Source: Massospora cicadina
Lineage: Eukaryota; Entomophthoromycota; Entomophthoromycetes; Entomophthorales; Entomophthoraceae
Length of the DNA: 64,000 bases
Reading direction: 5' to 3'
Assembly (NCBI GenBank): GCA_022478985.1
Contig: JAKSZP010008039.1
Location: 100,169 to 164,168 of the forward strand
Position numbers and translations under genes: made by a program
Notes under the pieces: model-generated
The model's input: the letters and a program-made list of their open reading frames with translations, nothing else
What the model was told of the DNA's origin: nothing
Database searches by the model: none
Shown here: piece by piece, positions 1 through 10,741 of the stretch
How the letters are laid out: every line of letters begins with the position of its first letter
Position numbering within the stretch: the stretch's first letter is position 1

Positions 1-1
1 C

Positions 2-1818
2 GACCAATTCACTAATCAGCCAGTGAGTTTTGCCCACGAAATCACAGCAAATACTCGGGCTGAATTTACCCAAATAGATTGGGATGGTGATGAAACATCT
101 CCTCCTCCCAATTGGCTGGAGTTAATTCCAATCTGGATGGGCCTCCCCAATTTAGCGAGGCCCAACAAACCGCCCCTCAATTTAATATGACGCCAGCAAC
201 TGCTGTAACATTCCAGCAACAAGGGAACTCCACAAACTTGTCCAAACCACCAGCTCACACTCAACCCGCAATTGCAGCCTAAAGCAAACACAAACGTACC
301 AAAGGAGCCACTGGGGCGTGGCAAAAACCTCTGGCACCAACGCTACCCAAAGCTGATCCCCGTGAAGTGGCGTTTATTGCTGATGTTAAGAAGAAATGGG
401 CCGAAACTAGAGCGCAATAAGCTCTACCTCGCTCAACCCTCTCCCACGCAATTCGCCTTTATTATGGGCAAAACCCTGTTGAATTCTATACAGAAGATTA
501 CTTCTCATACTTTGCAGCGATTGCGGAGACATTCCCAATTAACACCACCATCCATGAATCAGTGGAGGGCCACTACATCGATGTGGGCTTCACTGAAGCT
601 GCCCTTGCTGACCATGCTGCCACCCTCCAGGTCATTATTCCACGAGGATCTCTTCGCATCTCCCGCACACGCTCTCACCTGGAGAAAATTTCATGGGTTA
701 CTTTTTCCAACCTACCAACGACTGTTGATCCTGAGTCTCTTAAACTGGCACTCCATCGTGGTTTAATGGAGTTTGGGTCTAATCTTTCAGTGGACTTTAG
801 CGTCCCCTCTTACTATGCTCCCACTCAAAGAGCTCGCACTGCTAGGGCGTCATTCATCCCCTCCCCCACTGTATCCCGCAACATTGAGTTTATTCCTCAT
901 GTGGCAGTAGTTGGGGCATGCCCTGAGATCTTTTTTGTCGACCCTGATCAGGCGCGCCCCCGGTGTTCATGGTGTAACGCCCTTGGACACTTGTATAGTG
1001 GCTGCACAGCTCGAAAACAAGCCCTCTTAGCCACCACCCAGGGGCCTAAACCAGGCCAAAAACGATCCCACGTGGCTGCAGCAGCAATTCCACAACCCAC
1101 ACAAAGGGTTCACGTTCAAGACCTGTCCCCTGAGGCCTTACGCCTAACAGTTGAAACAGCTAACCCCACTATTGGTATGGGATACCTTCGCGCTCATGCC
1201 CCCCATCCAATGGGCACCCCCTCTAATCTCCCAGAGCCAACTCCCTCTCTCACCAAGCGCAAGGCATCTCCCACAGGGTGCCCCTCGTCAGCCACCCCCA
1301 CTCAGGGCTCCGCGGCACCCCCACCAATCTCCACCAGCAATTTATCGCATCAACCCTCAGCTCCCAATGGATCTATGCCCACCAGCATGGACTGGCAACC
1401 CGCGGCCTGCGGTAGAAGTGCCACCTCAAAGAGTCCTACCCCAACCCCACAGTCCATTTCGCGCGTATCCTTTGCAGTGTTGGAGGAAGTGAATACGGAC
1501 TCATACTCATCAAATGGGGACACCGCGGAGGTCACCATTGAGCACCCTTAGGTCCTTCCCCTTCAACGGAGCGGGGGCAGCATCCTAGGCTGGCTTACTG
1601 GGTCCTCCGCCCCCCCACCCTCTCCTTCCCCTCAGAACCCTCGACGCTCCTCACGGATTGCAGCTAATAGTCAAGCTAAAGGACTCAAAACTAGCCACCT
1701 CACAGCAGCAGGTTTAAGCGCTGGCAACCCCCAGGACATGGAGGGGAACAGCTATGAGTCCCCATGGCAGCACCCTGGCCCTGCAATCCATCAACGCAAA
1801 TGGGTTGCGGGACTTTAA
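2..1818 (+). pseudogene. LINE-A ORF1, gag-like RNA-binding protein (decayed)
   Basis: ORF1 proteins of Tad1-like LINEs bind element RNA. A long reading frame can be followed in frame 2 from the window edge to about 187, then in frame 1 from 190 to the TAA at 1816-1818. In-frame stops lie at 280-282, 418-420 and 1549-1551. The middle piece, 562-1551, is open for 329 codons. Its CX2CX4HX4C zinc knuckle (CSWCNALGHLYSGC) is coded at 964-1005. A Pro/Ser-rich region follows, then after the 1549 stop a basic segment (RRSSRIAANSQ). The stops look like CAA or CAG codons changed to TAA or TAG. The start codon is not in the window. The last 65 bases overlap ORF2 in another frame. Confidence 0.8.
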
Positions 1819-4800
1819 GCGGAGAGCCCGCCTCCTCCAAAACTTCAGGTCAGCACAAATTGACATCGCTGCTGTCCAGGAGCCCCATATCCTCCCCCAC
1901 GAACAATTTGCAAGGAATGAACAGTTTGGAGGCAACTCCTTCTGGACAAACCATGCCGCCCTTATTGTTTTGAATCCCGGGTTAAAACCCATTCTTTTTT
2001 CACAATATCTAGGTGGCCGCCTCATACTGGCCAAACTCACCACTCCTGACTTCTCCTTCTTCGCTGCAAGCATCTACCTGCCTAATGCAGGTCAGGAGCA
2101 AAATCGGCTCTTGGAAGAGCTCCTCCAACTCAATCTCTCACGGAATACAGTCCTCTTAGGAGATTTCAACACAACCATAAGTCGCGTCCGTGACTCTTAC
2201 CCCCCTGCAGCAAAGGAACGCCCTGGATCAAGTCGCCTCCAGGATTTCCTTCGCCTGAGTGGCTTTATAGATGCGCTTCCACCCTCCGCGTCTGGCCTAG
2301 GTTGCATGACTAGGATCCAGTATGATGGAGGAGCTTTCCAGTCAGCGTCACGCATAGATATGACACTGATTGGCCCCTGCTAATTGGCCGCGTCTCCTCT
2401 CCCATCTCTCGTGACAACCATCTGAGTGATCACAGGTTACTCACCGTTGTCCTCACCACCACACTTAGACCGTCGCGTAGGTTCTGGCCTAGGGTTGCCC
2501 CAGCTCTTCTCAACAACTCCTTCACTAAGGAGAAGCTGTCTATGACCATCCGGGAGACTCTCACCTCCCCCCACCCCACCTGCTTGACCACAAGGCTAGA
2601 TGGGCGGTGACCAAGGAGGGCATCACCCGCGTTGCTTACAACTGTGCCAAAGCCCAGATGACTGCAGCTCGTGCCAGAGTCAAAAGGGCGGAAGCCAGAA
2701 TCAGACATCTAGAGCGAAACTGCCAGCCTTCGCCCTCTCCCAGATGGTTGGAAGACTGGGAAGCGGCGCAGGAAGCACTCCGCTTGGAGCTCACACTGCA
2801 GGAAGAACGGGCAGCAAACTTTACAACATCTCGTTACTATGCTCAATGAGAACGCCCCACCCGCATCTTCTTTCAGAAACAGAAAGCCCGGTCAACAGCG
2901 CAGGATATTACTGCACTGAAGATTGGCACTACAACCACTTCAAATAAGGAGGAAATCACGCAGGAACTACACCGCTTCTACTCCAGCCTCTTCCATGCCA
3001 CCCAGGTGGACCCATCAGACATCCAAGACTTCCTGTGGTGGGCTCCAGAGCCGCCCATTGACCCACAGGCTGATGAGGCTCTACTGGCGCCTATTTCCAT
3101 CCAGGAGGTGATGGAAACCCTTCTGAAATCCCCACGGCTTAAAGCCTCAGGCCCAGACGGAATACCCTTTGAGGTGTACCTTCTGGAACCTGAAGTGATA
3201 GCCAGAACCCTCCGCGACCTCTTAGCTGCACTCTTGGTGAATGGCGAGGTCCTCCCCGACTCCAGAGGCTCAATCACGACCCTCATTCACAAGAAGTCAG
3301 ACCGTGAGAACCTGGCGAACTGGCGCCCCATAGCGTTGATCAACACAGACCACAAGCTCTTCACGAAGCTTCTGGCCAACCGCATCACCAAATGGGTGTC
3401 ACCTCGCCTCTCCCCATCCCAGCATGGTTTTATTCCGGGGAGGTCGTTATGGGACAACTATAATGACCTTCACGTGACTTTGACTGCTAACTCTCGTAAG
3501 GTGAATGGCTTTGTGGCTCTCCTGGATATGGAGAAAGCATATGATCGGGTAGCCTGGAAGTATATTGATGCTTCCCTGGCCCGCTTCCATCTCCCACCCG
3601 CAGCTAGGCGCTGGATATCAGCGCTCTATGACCAGCTCCACACCAGAGTCCTGGCGCCAATGGGTTTTACAGTGGCTGCACCAGTTGGACAAGGTCTCCG
3701 GCAAGGGGGACCCCTGAGCTCTATCCTTTTTAACATCACCCTTGACCCCCTCTTTGCCTCCTTACAGGACAAGTTAACAGGGATTCTGGTCCCAGGTAAA
3801 GCCCCCACATGCACCATGGCATTTGCAGATGACACTGCCATTGCATTTGGCTGCCCTGGGGATGTTGCCCCCGCTGCTGTGACCATTGAGAGGTACACCA
3901 AGGCGTCCAACGCCATGGTCAACACCTCCAAGACAACAGTTGTACAGGTCGGCTCCCCCACCTTCCCCCCACCATTTGGTATTGAACCTGAGCGCGGTAC
4001 CTTCCGTCACCTGGGCGTTCTCACAAACCAACAAGGAGTTGCGCTAAAAGACAATGAGGACTTGCTCCTTGCAGCAGTTAACTCCAGGATTGCCAGCTGG
4101 AACCGGCGGCACATCACCCCCAGGGTCGAGCTCTGATGGCCAATGTGTTCCTCCTCTCCAAAGTCTGGTTCCTAGCGCACGTCTGCCCATTCACAGATGC
4201 CTTTTATACGCGGCTCAATGTACTCCTCCGCTGTTGGATCTGGGGCTCAAACCATCCACCAATGGCCCTCTCAACCATTGCCCGACCCTGCAATGAAGGG
4301 GGCCTAGGGCTTCTGAACACGCGATCCCACGCCACCACAATCTTCCTGAAGTTCCTATGGCCAATTGTCTGCTGGGACGCGACCCCCATGCCCCAATGGG
4401 CGCCCGCCCTCCGCCAGTCAGTGTCAGCAGCTCTGGGTCTTCCTAGAGCATCTCTGACCTCATTAGGGAGTGGCTCACAAACCACCCAGGCCATCGCCTA
4501 AAACCATCCTCATCCCCCTACTGGAACCAGGCTCTCCTTGCCCTGAAACGAGTAGGCGCGCGGATCCACCATGCCTTCCCATACAGAAGGGAAGGCCCTG
4601 GCCTCAGCCCCCGTCGCCATGAAATTGTGCACAATGGACAAGTTGTCACAACTCGCCTCAATCCCCAAGATCGTCCTCCCATCCGCCCAAGACTCCCTGA
4701 GCTCCTCCCTCCCTCCGTGAGATTTGACCTTAAGGAATTGTGGAAGGACGTCTATCACCCCATCCTGTCAGCAAAGGTGTCCAACACCTTATGGAGGGTG

Positions 4801-5298
4801 CTCCACTGTTCATACATGACAGGGGACCGGACTGGCCCTACCTTCCAGCACCGAAGCTGCCCCCGCTGTGTGGAGCCTATTGACTCCCACCTCCATCGTT
4901 TTTTCACCTGTCCAGGTGTCGCCGCATTTTGGCCAAAGGCCCGCGCGCTCCTCCATGCTCAGCCCTGGTCCGGACACCCTGTGCAAGACCTCATGTTTGA
5001 GCAGACATTGCCTGGTTGCCACCGACCCCTCCGTGTCCTCGCCTATGCCACAGCCATCTGGACCATCCATAACTCCTTCCTTCATGCTGCCTTTGACCAG
5101 CAGGTGTGGACCCTTCCACACATGATCACCCACTTTCAGGTACACTTTGAGATGGCCCTGAAGGTCTGCACTATGTCGCCAACCCTCCCCCGCTCAGTTG
5201 TCACTGCAGCACGGCTCTGGCGCGCAAACCCCCCTCCCTTTCTCAATGCCTCCTCCCTCCCCTTCCCTCGCCTCAGGCTCTTAGGAGCCCAGGCGTAA
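1754..5298 (+). pseudogene. LINE-A ORF2: AP endonuclease, reverse transcriptase and zf-RVT (decayed)
   Basis: ORF2 performs target-primed reverse transcription. The endonuclease (1754-2383) shows QEPHI, LLGDFN and SRIDMTL; it shifts frame near 2384 and continues with LSDHRLLTVV. The next block, 2595-4136, is one frame with a single TGA at 2847-2849. It contains SGPDGIPFEVY, LANWRPIALIN, QHGFIPGRSLWDN, GLRQGGPLSSILFN and the catalytic FADD coded at 3822-3833. Frameshifts near 4136 and 4450 separate the thumb (ANVFLLSKVWF) from the C-terminal region. That region ends in a zinc-finger pattern CPRCVEPIDSHLHRFFTC of the zf-RVT type. Catalytic residues are largely kept, so only a few lesions inactivate it. 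The ATG at 1754 precedes the conserved LQSINANGL. Confidence 0.9.
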
Positions 5299-5345
5299 TT
5301 CATTAAACATCGATGAATCCCCCCTTGGGTTGGGACCATCTAGTA
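5299..5345 (+). other. Family-A LINE 3' untranslated tail
   Basis: About 47 bases separate the ORF2 stop from the end of the element. They contain CCTTGGGTTGGGACC followed by ATCTAGTACT and a run of eight A. The boundary is set by the gypsy coding sequence that resumes right after the A-run. Pieces of this same tail, in the same phase relative to the A-run, occur at 49551-49590 and 50069-50099 (minus strand) and 54194-54207 (plus strand). This makes it the diagnostic end of the family. Confidence 0.85.
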
Positions 5346-6050
5346 CTAAAAAAAAGTTAAGCCCCAAAAATGTCATTTTTTTCAAAGAGAAATTGGAATA
5401 CCTTAGGTTTGTGGTGGACTCAAAAGGGCTTAAATTGCATCCAGCTAAGATAGAAGCTTTAAGTAAGATGACCCAGTTAGGTAATAAACGAGATAAAGTG
5501 ATTTTGGGAATGGTGGGGTAATACTGGCAGTTCATTCCTAACTTCAGTTGTATTGGGGAACTGCTCTTTGAGTCTAAAAACAAAATGCCACCTTTGAATG
5601 GACGGAACAAAGCTAAATGCTTTTGATGTCTTAGAAACCGCATTGGTGAGCGCGCCCATTTTGCAATATCCCAACTTAAAAAACAATTCATAGTACAAAC
5701 AGATGAATCACTTTCCGCCATAGGGGCTGTATTATCCCATAAGAATGATGATGGCTTAGAGCACCCTAGCCTTTTTTAGCCAAAGCTTAAACTGACATGT
5801 ATGAAATTACACTGTGACTGAGTGGGAGTGCTTAGCGGTGTTATATGCATATAAACAGTTTTGGGTTAATGTACAGGGTGAAATTCCAAGTGATAACGGA
5901 TCTGCATCTTTGCATTGGCTGAAAAATCTCCGTGAAATGGAAGGATGACTCGCACAATGTGCGTTGAAGCTCCAAATGTATGATTTTGAGATTTTACATT
6001 GGCTGAGAATGAAACATCAAGATGTAGACTATCTTTCATGGCTACCAATG
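5346..6050 (+). pseudogene. Ty3/gypsy pol: RT thumb and RNase H (decayed, LINE-disrupted)
   Basis: The frame resumes in the RT connection (FFKEKLEYLRFVVDSKGL, then HPAKIEALSKM) and is followed by YWQFIPNFS. The RNase H part shows FIVQTDESLSAIGAVLSH, the usual first catalytic block, and near 5950 a KLQMYDFEILHWL segment. Several stops and frameshifts break it. The N-terminal half of RT was cut off by the family-A LINE inserted at 5345 and would lie left of the window. It belongs to the type of gypsy pol also seen at 26 kb, 55 kb and 58 kb. Confidence 0.8.
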
Positions 6051-7290
6051 ATCGCTACTATGGCAGATTTGAATGACACTATGTATGATAAGATGGTGGT
6101 GGGCAAATACCACAATGAGCCACCACAAGTAATCAAAGTGTTAGATGGGCTTAGACAGAATACCTTCTTACGCAATGGGGATCTATATAAGTGGATTGGG
6201 AATTGACGCTGAGTTTCCCTAAACCCTCTGCTAGACCAGCGATTATTATGGATGCACATTGGGTGGTAAGGCATGGTGGTTTGCAGAAAACGTTGGAGTT
6301 TTTGTGACCCCACTATTATTGGGAGAGCATGCATTATGATGTGCTGGAGATGGTTAGCTGTTGTTACCAGTGCCAAGTGGAGAAACCATTCCACAAGAAG
6401 ACTACCTACCATCTGGTTAAGCCTTGTTTCACATGGCATACGGTATCTCTGGATGTGGTGGGGCCTTTTCCAACTGATGTGAACCAATCTAAGTACATAA
6501 TTGTAGCAATTGACCATTTGACAAGATGGGTATTAGCCAGGGCGATTAATGATTTAAGGGGCGGTCAACACCGCCAAGTTTATTATGGAGTGTGACATAT
6601 AGTGACATGGCTGTCCTCAGTTCATCTTAATGGACAATGGAACCAATTTCACTTTACATATCCTGCCCAAGTTGAACAAACTGATGGCAATCCGCAGGAT
6701 CTTGACTACATCCTACCATCTGGAATCCAATGAAATGGGGGAATGGGTCAACGGAACATTGGTAAACATACTCCATAAGCTTGTGAAAGTTTGAACCTCT
6801 GAATGGAGTACCTCCTACCCACAGCTGTCTTTGCATATAATATCAGCTACCATTTGGTCACTGGCAAGAGTTTTTTCAAATGCTATATGGTAGACATCCG
6901 GATTTACCTACCCTGCTTTACTCTTGTGTGGAGGATAATGGCGGCGTGGAACCACAGCTTTATTTGATCAATCTAACAGAGACACTGATCAAACTACAAG
7001 AAATAGCATATTACACCAGTTTGGCTAATAAGATACGTGATCAAGTGGCTGACCAGAGTAGACGTAGCAGACTCCTGCTGTTCACTGTAGGAGATCATGT
7101 CTTGTTCCACGACTAACATGGATTTGGATGGAAGAACAAATTTCGCTATTATTTGGACTGGGCCATTTGATATAATCAAAAAAAACTGTTATTGATACCT
7201 ACACCATTAAGGAACCCGCAGGTGGTCAGATTATCAATTTATGTTCATGCAAAGTTCCTCTAAGCATACAAGCAATAGGAGCTTATCATC
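6051..7290 (+). pseudogene. Ty3/gypsy integrase (decayed)
   Basis: Integrase inserts the cDNA into host DNA. A zinc-binding HHCC region is visible near 6240-6390 (HWVVRHGGLQ and CYQCQ, in different frames). The catalytic core follows: SLDVVGPFPTDVNQSKYI, VAIDHLTRWVLAR, then MDNGTNFTLHIL and ESNEMGEWVNGTL, giving the DDE pattern. Further on lie MLYGRHPDLPTLLYS and the C-terminal GDHVLFHD and GPF segment. Many frameshifts and stops interrupt it. No chromodomain was found after the GPF part. Confidence 0.8.
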
Positions 7291-7307
7291 CAGTCAATGG
7301 GGGGTAA

Positions 7308-7645
7308 TGTGAGAAATTAATATCACTAGAAGATAAGCTATACTTTAGTGGATTGTAAATTAGAGCCAAAGCAAGCATCGAGATTAAGAAGAAAACATTG
7401 ATGTGAAGCAAATTGACGTATCCTTGATGTTTGGTGAATTGAAGGAATTCTGGCAAAACCTTAAGATAGATAAAACTCCTAAAATGGAACAAATAGGAGA
7501 TTACTAAACATAGAGTGGAATTAACCTAGAATAATGAGATAAGAGTTGAGCGGAAGAATGATAGGGGAAGTTTTTTTGTTAGTCTGCAGATAGGTTCTGC
7601 ATTTTTTTAATTATAATAAAAGTGTCAGTTACGGAAAGTTCTCCA
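7308..7645 (+). repeat. Possible gypsy LTR after the integrase
   Basis: A short G-run (polypurine-like) at about 7299-7304 precedes TGTGAGAAATTAA, a plausible LTR start, right after the integrase end. An AATAAA-like signal lies near 7613. No partner LTR is in the window, so both boundaries are inferred. Confidence 0.35.
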
Positions 7646-7666
7646 TATTATATATATATATATATT
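7645..7666. repeat. TA dinucleotide microsatellite
   Basis: A run of about ten TA units at the junction between the first gypsy remnant and the next gypsy fragment. Confidence 0.9.
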
Positions 7667-7689
7667 GGTTTTATTATTAATTGGCAATC

Positions 7690-8670
7690 TGCATATCGTC
7701 TGTTCCATTTCTCAGTGGCTAATATCCTGTTCAAACCAGCTTGGCGGATACAACCCATATTCTAAAAAAGTTAACACATGGTCTCTTCAAGGAGATCATC
7801 AGCGCTTGGGACCCACAATTCACAGTTCAGTTCTGGGAAGCCCTTCTTTCCATCCTAGGCATCCACCCCTGCCGCTCCACAGCCTTCCACCACCAGTCAG
7901 ATGGACAGACAGAGAGAGTGAAACAAGGTTTGGAGCAATTCTTGCGTAGTTATTCCAATACTGAACATAACAATTGGTCTTCTCACCTCCCACTGGCATG
8001 ATTCGCCTATAATAACCTTACCCATACCTCTGCAGGCACTTCCCCCTTTTTGCAAACTATGACTACAACCCCAGCTTCAATCTAAGTCCACAGATTGTGT
8101 CCACCGTCGTTGCTGCCAATGAGCGCGCTAAAGAGCTCAGGGACATACATCAGGCAGTGAAGGACCATCTTGTTGATGCTGTGAGGATCTACAAAGCATA
8201 TGCTGATTTAAAAGCGCCGTGAAGGACCTGAGTATAAGCCTGGCGACTTGGCCATGATCAACTATAAGAAACTCCACCTAAAGTAACCCTATAGCAAGTT
8301 AGGTCCCAAGCATGTTGGACCCTTCAAGATTCTCAAGAAAGTTGTCCCATCAGCTTACCAGGTTGACTTACCCTTCTCAATCAAAGTGTTCAGAACCTTA
8401 CATGAGTGCCTCCTGACCCCCTTCAATGGTCATATGCCAACTCTCCCAGATCCCATCATAGTGGATGGTGAACCACAATATGAGATCAATGTTGTTCTTA
8501 CTTCTTGCCTATCCTGACGCCGCCTGCAAAACTTGGTGCCCTGAAAAGGATATCAGAGATGGAGAACAGCTGGGTATCCTATTGGGACATTACTAATGCT
8601 CAGAACTTAATTCGTGACTTCCACTCTAGATTCCCAGATGCCGCAGGCTCTTCCACCCAAGCCTCCTTAA
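7690..8670 (+). pseudogene. Chromovirus (Ty3/gypsy) integrase C-terminal half with chromodomain (decayed)
   Basis: The catalytic end of an integrase is seen as ISAWDPQFTVQFWEALLS and FHHQSDGQTERVKQGLEQF, with the catalytic Glu in QTERV. It continues as FAYNNLTHTSAGTSPF after a TGA. The GPY/F segment (KLGPKHVGPFKI) lies near 8300. A chromodomain follows at about 8470-8640 (YEINVVL, then EMENSWVSYWDITNAQNL). Chromodomains steer chromovirus integration to particular chromatin. Frameshifts occur near 8050, 8220 and 8515. Upstream pol and both LTRs are missing, so this is a truncated relic. Confidence 0.82.
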
Positions 8671-9207
8671 CTGCCATGAAGCTACCTACTCCCCATAAGA
8701 ACTTCGCCTTGGACAATGTCCTCTCAAGTGGCGTAGAACCCCGTCAAAGAGTGGAGGGTGATGTCACAGCTAATGACATATTTCCTAAAATTAACCGTCC
8801 TCCCAAAGCCAAGTCAAAAAGCCCTTAGAGCAAAATCCTGAACCCCTAAAGTCAATGATGACCTCTCTAAGGTCATTGACAGAAAATGGGTCCTGGCTTT
8901 GCCAGCCAGGGATGAGGAAAAAGGCTCCTCTGAGGGAAAAACCCTGGCAGGAATAGAACCTAAAATCCAGAAAGTTACATGATATGAGGTTTTGGAATGT
9001 GGCCATATTCAAAATTTTAATGATTTTGTTAAAGAACAAAGAATTTGTGGCTCAGATCAGATTTCAATAACCATTTGGAACCTTAGTGAATTATTCTCCT
9101 TTAAATTAAAAAACAAGATGAGAAAGGCTATGCTTTTCTCATATACTCTGATCAATTTAATAAAGTTTAGAAATTTTTGGGCAAGTTTCCTGCATTTTTT
9201 GGTTATT
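8671..9207. other. AT-rich stretch without recognisable gene
   Basis: From about 8990 the sequence is strongly AT-rich and short frames show no recognisable motif. The first 200 bases may be the 3' region of the preceding chromovirus. It forms the left flank of the LINE inserted at 9225. Confidence 0.6.
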
Positions 9208-9224
9208 TTCAACAAAAATACACC
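9208..9224. repeat. Left target-site duplication of the full-length LINE
   Basis: TTCAACAAAAATACACC is repeated exactly at 14518-14534. The two copies bracket the LINE and define its ends to the base. Confidence 0.95.
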
Positions 9225-9477
9225 AAACTTTTCTTTCTCGTTGCAAACACTTTTGCAACCCATTCAATTCAAGACTAAATCTAGTTTTATAATCTCATAG
9301 AGGGGATTAGTCTGCGCCCATGTCTGGGAGCAGTTGGGCAAGCAAGGCAAGAGGAGCAGGCGGAAGGCCCGCGGCCTCTAACATTTGAAAACGCCCCGGA
9401 GAATCCGGCAGAATAGAATAAAATCTAAAAAAACCGGCGGTCACAATTTCCCCGGAGATACTCACGTGGCAAGCACG
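9225..9477 (+). other. Family-B LINE 5' untranslated region
   Basis: About 250 bases precede the ORF1 start. Blocks of it (CTTTTCTTTCTCGTTGCAA, CAATTCAAGACTA, GGGGATTAGT, TTTGAAAACGCCCC) align with the 5' ends of the minus-strand LINEs near 63.4 kb, 45.3 kb and 18.3 kb. That conservation marks it as the real 5' end. It presumably holds an internal promoter, as in other LINEs, but no specific motif is identified. Confidence 0.75.
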
Positions 9478-9496
9478 ATGCAACCAGTACATCAAT

Positions 9497-10483
9497 ATGC
9501 CACATTCCCAGCCACTTTCGTCGGTGGAATTCGGAGTCCGTATGTATCTGGACATCCAAAAAACGGCCCTATGGGAAAAATTTTGTGAAGATGTACACAA
9601 AATTTTCCCGACCGCAGTGTATGTTGCACCTCACTCCATGTCGCGCAATTGGCTGGACCTAGGTTTTGAAAGCAAAATAGCAGCAGATGAGGCTGCAGCA
9701 GTGCGCATAGTGGTTGACCTCCCCAAAGGGCAACGGGTCATCGAAACTAAATGCACCAGATGGACAAAATCAAACCAAATTTTCCTCACGTTTGACTTTT
9801 TGCCTACTACGGTAAAATGTGACACCTTGGAGCAACACCTGAAAGATGGTCTCGCCATATACGGTGAAATACAATCTTTCAAAATGCAATGTTTCACGCT
9901 GATGCCACACCTGTGCACCGGCAAAGCCATCGCAGTTCTAACCCCAACTGAGGAGATCGTGAAGGACCTAACCCAGATCCCGCACTCCACCTTTATTGAT
10001 ATTGCAGGTCACACCACCCACCCATTCCGGGTAACTGTGGACAGCGCGCCCCCCATTTGCACCCACTGTGACATGTTCGGCCATAAGGCACACACGTGCC
10101 CCATTAAAGAGGGCATTACATTCCAAGAGCACCCCTCGGTGGCCATGGCCAGTGGAGAGGCGCACTATGAACCAACCACAAGCACCAAAGAGGCTTTCCC
10201 GTGGGGAGCACAAGGCTGCTACCTATTGGTAAAGCCCATCTCCCCACAGGAGCGGAAGAAGGCCAAGCAGGCCCATAGGACTGCGGCCAAGGAAGCGGCC
10301 AAGGTCACCACCACCATCCCACACTCACAACGCCAGGAGGACATGGAGACCTTCGCGGCGGAAGCAACTTGGGAATCCATCACCCAATCAGATTGGGAGG
10401 CCCAAGCCGAATGGGCCACTCAATCCGAGGATCTGATGGGAGATTCAATCTTACCCAAATTGCTGCACCCAAGCCCCAGTTGA
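9497..10483 (+). CDS. LINE-B ORF1, gag-like protein with CCHC zinc knuckle (328 codons open)
   Basis: This is the longest intact ORF1 piece here. After a short unclear N-terminus comes ALWEKFCEDVHK and FPTAVYVAPHSMS, conserved in the other family-B copies, then FLTFDFLPTTVKCDTLEQHL, an RRM-like region by position. The zinc knuckle CTHCDMFGHKAHTC spans residues 188-201. A Lys/Ala-rich stretch follows (QERKKAKQAHRTAAKEAAK). The true start is probably the ATG at 9478: a MQPVH start matches MQTVH in the copy at 63157. A frameshift near 9510-9535 separates it from this frame. A lysine-rich tail continues in other frames to about 10735, so the C-terminus is also shifted. Confidence 0.8.
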   Translation: MPHSQPLSSVEFGVRMYLDIQKTALWEKFCEDVHKIFPTAVYVAPHSMSRNWLDLGFESKIAADEAAAVRIVVDLPKGQRVIETKCTRWTKSNQIFLTFDFLPTTVKCDTLEQHLKDGLAIYGEIQSFKMQCFTLMPHLCTGKAIAVLTPTEEIVKDLTQIPHSTFIDIAGHTTHPFRVTVDSAPPICTHCDMFGHKAHTCPIKEGITFQEHPSVAMASGEAHYEPTTSTKEAFPWGAQGCYLLVKPISPQERKKAKQAHRTAAKEAAKVTTTIPHSQRQEDMETFAAEATWESITQSDWEAQAEWATQSEDLMGDSILPKLLHPSPS

Positions 10484-10741
10484 AACCGACTTGGGACCTA
10501 TCCCAACCAAAAAAAAATTTTTGCCCCACTCGACGGTGCACCGAACTTATCCACACCGCAAAAAATTCGTCCAACGTCGGGAAAACAAAAAGCAAAGGCC
10601 AAAGCCAACGCGACTCTTTCCACAAAAATTAACAAAAACCCCAATAGCATTGCTGCTAATACCCGCGCTGCTGTGAAAGCCTGTGGGGACCTGGAAGAGG
10701 CTGGTGGGCCAGGGGGCCCACCCCCTCACACCTAAGGTGCG

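Larger units (their letters stand above)
1..5345 (+). mobile_element. Family-A Tad1-like LINE (non-LTR retrotransposon), 5' end outside window
   Basis: The order is gag-like ORF1 with a CCHC knuckle, then ORF2 with AP endonuclease, reverse transcriptase and C-terminal zinc finger, then a short 3' tail ending TAGTACTAAAAAAAA at about 5345. This is the architecture of Tad1-type LINEs. Both ORFs are broken by stops and frameshifts, so the copy is dead. It sits inside a gypsy pol gene: directly after the A-run the sequence resumes as a Ty3/gypsy reverse transcriptase (KLSPKNVIFFKEKLEY). The matching gypsy 5' half and the upstream target-site duplication lie left of the window. The same 3' tail recurs in three tiny insertions near 49.6, 50.1 and 54.2 kb. 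Confidence 0.9.

Noticed and set aside
16..324. 102-codon minus-strand frame over the LINE ORF1
   Set aside because: The plus strand carries the ORF1 protein in this region; the opposite frame has no motif and is a shadow.
5299..5345. Family-A tail as an independent SINE
   Set aside because: It is directly joined to ORF2 of the LINE, has no promoter-like head, and the short copies have different 5' breakpoints as expected for truncated LINE insertions.
7645..7666. TA run as a functional origin or regulatory element
   Set aside because: A simple microsatellite at a junction between transposon remnants is sufficient explanation.
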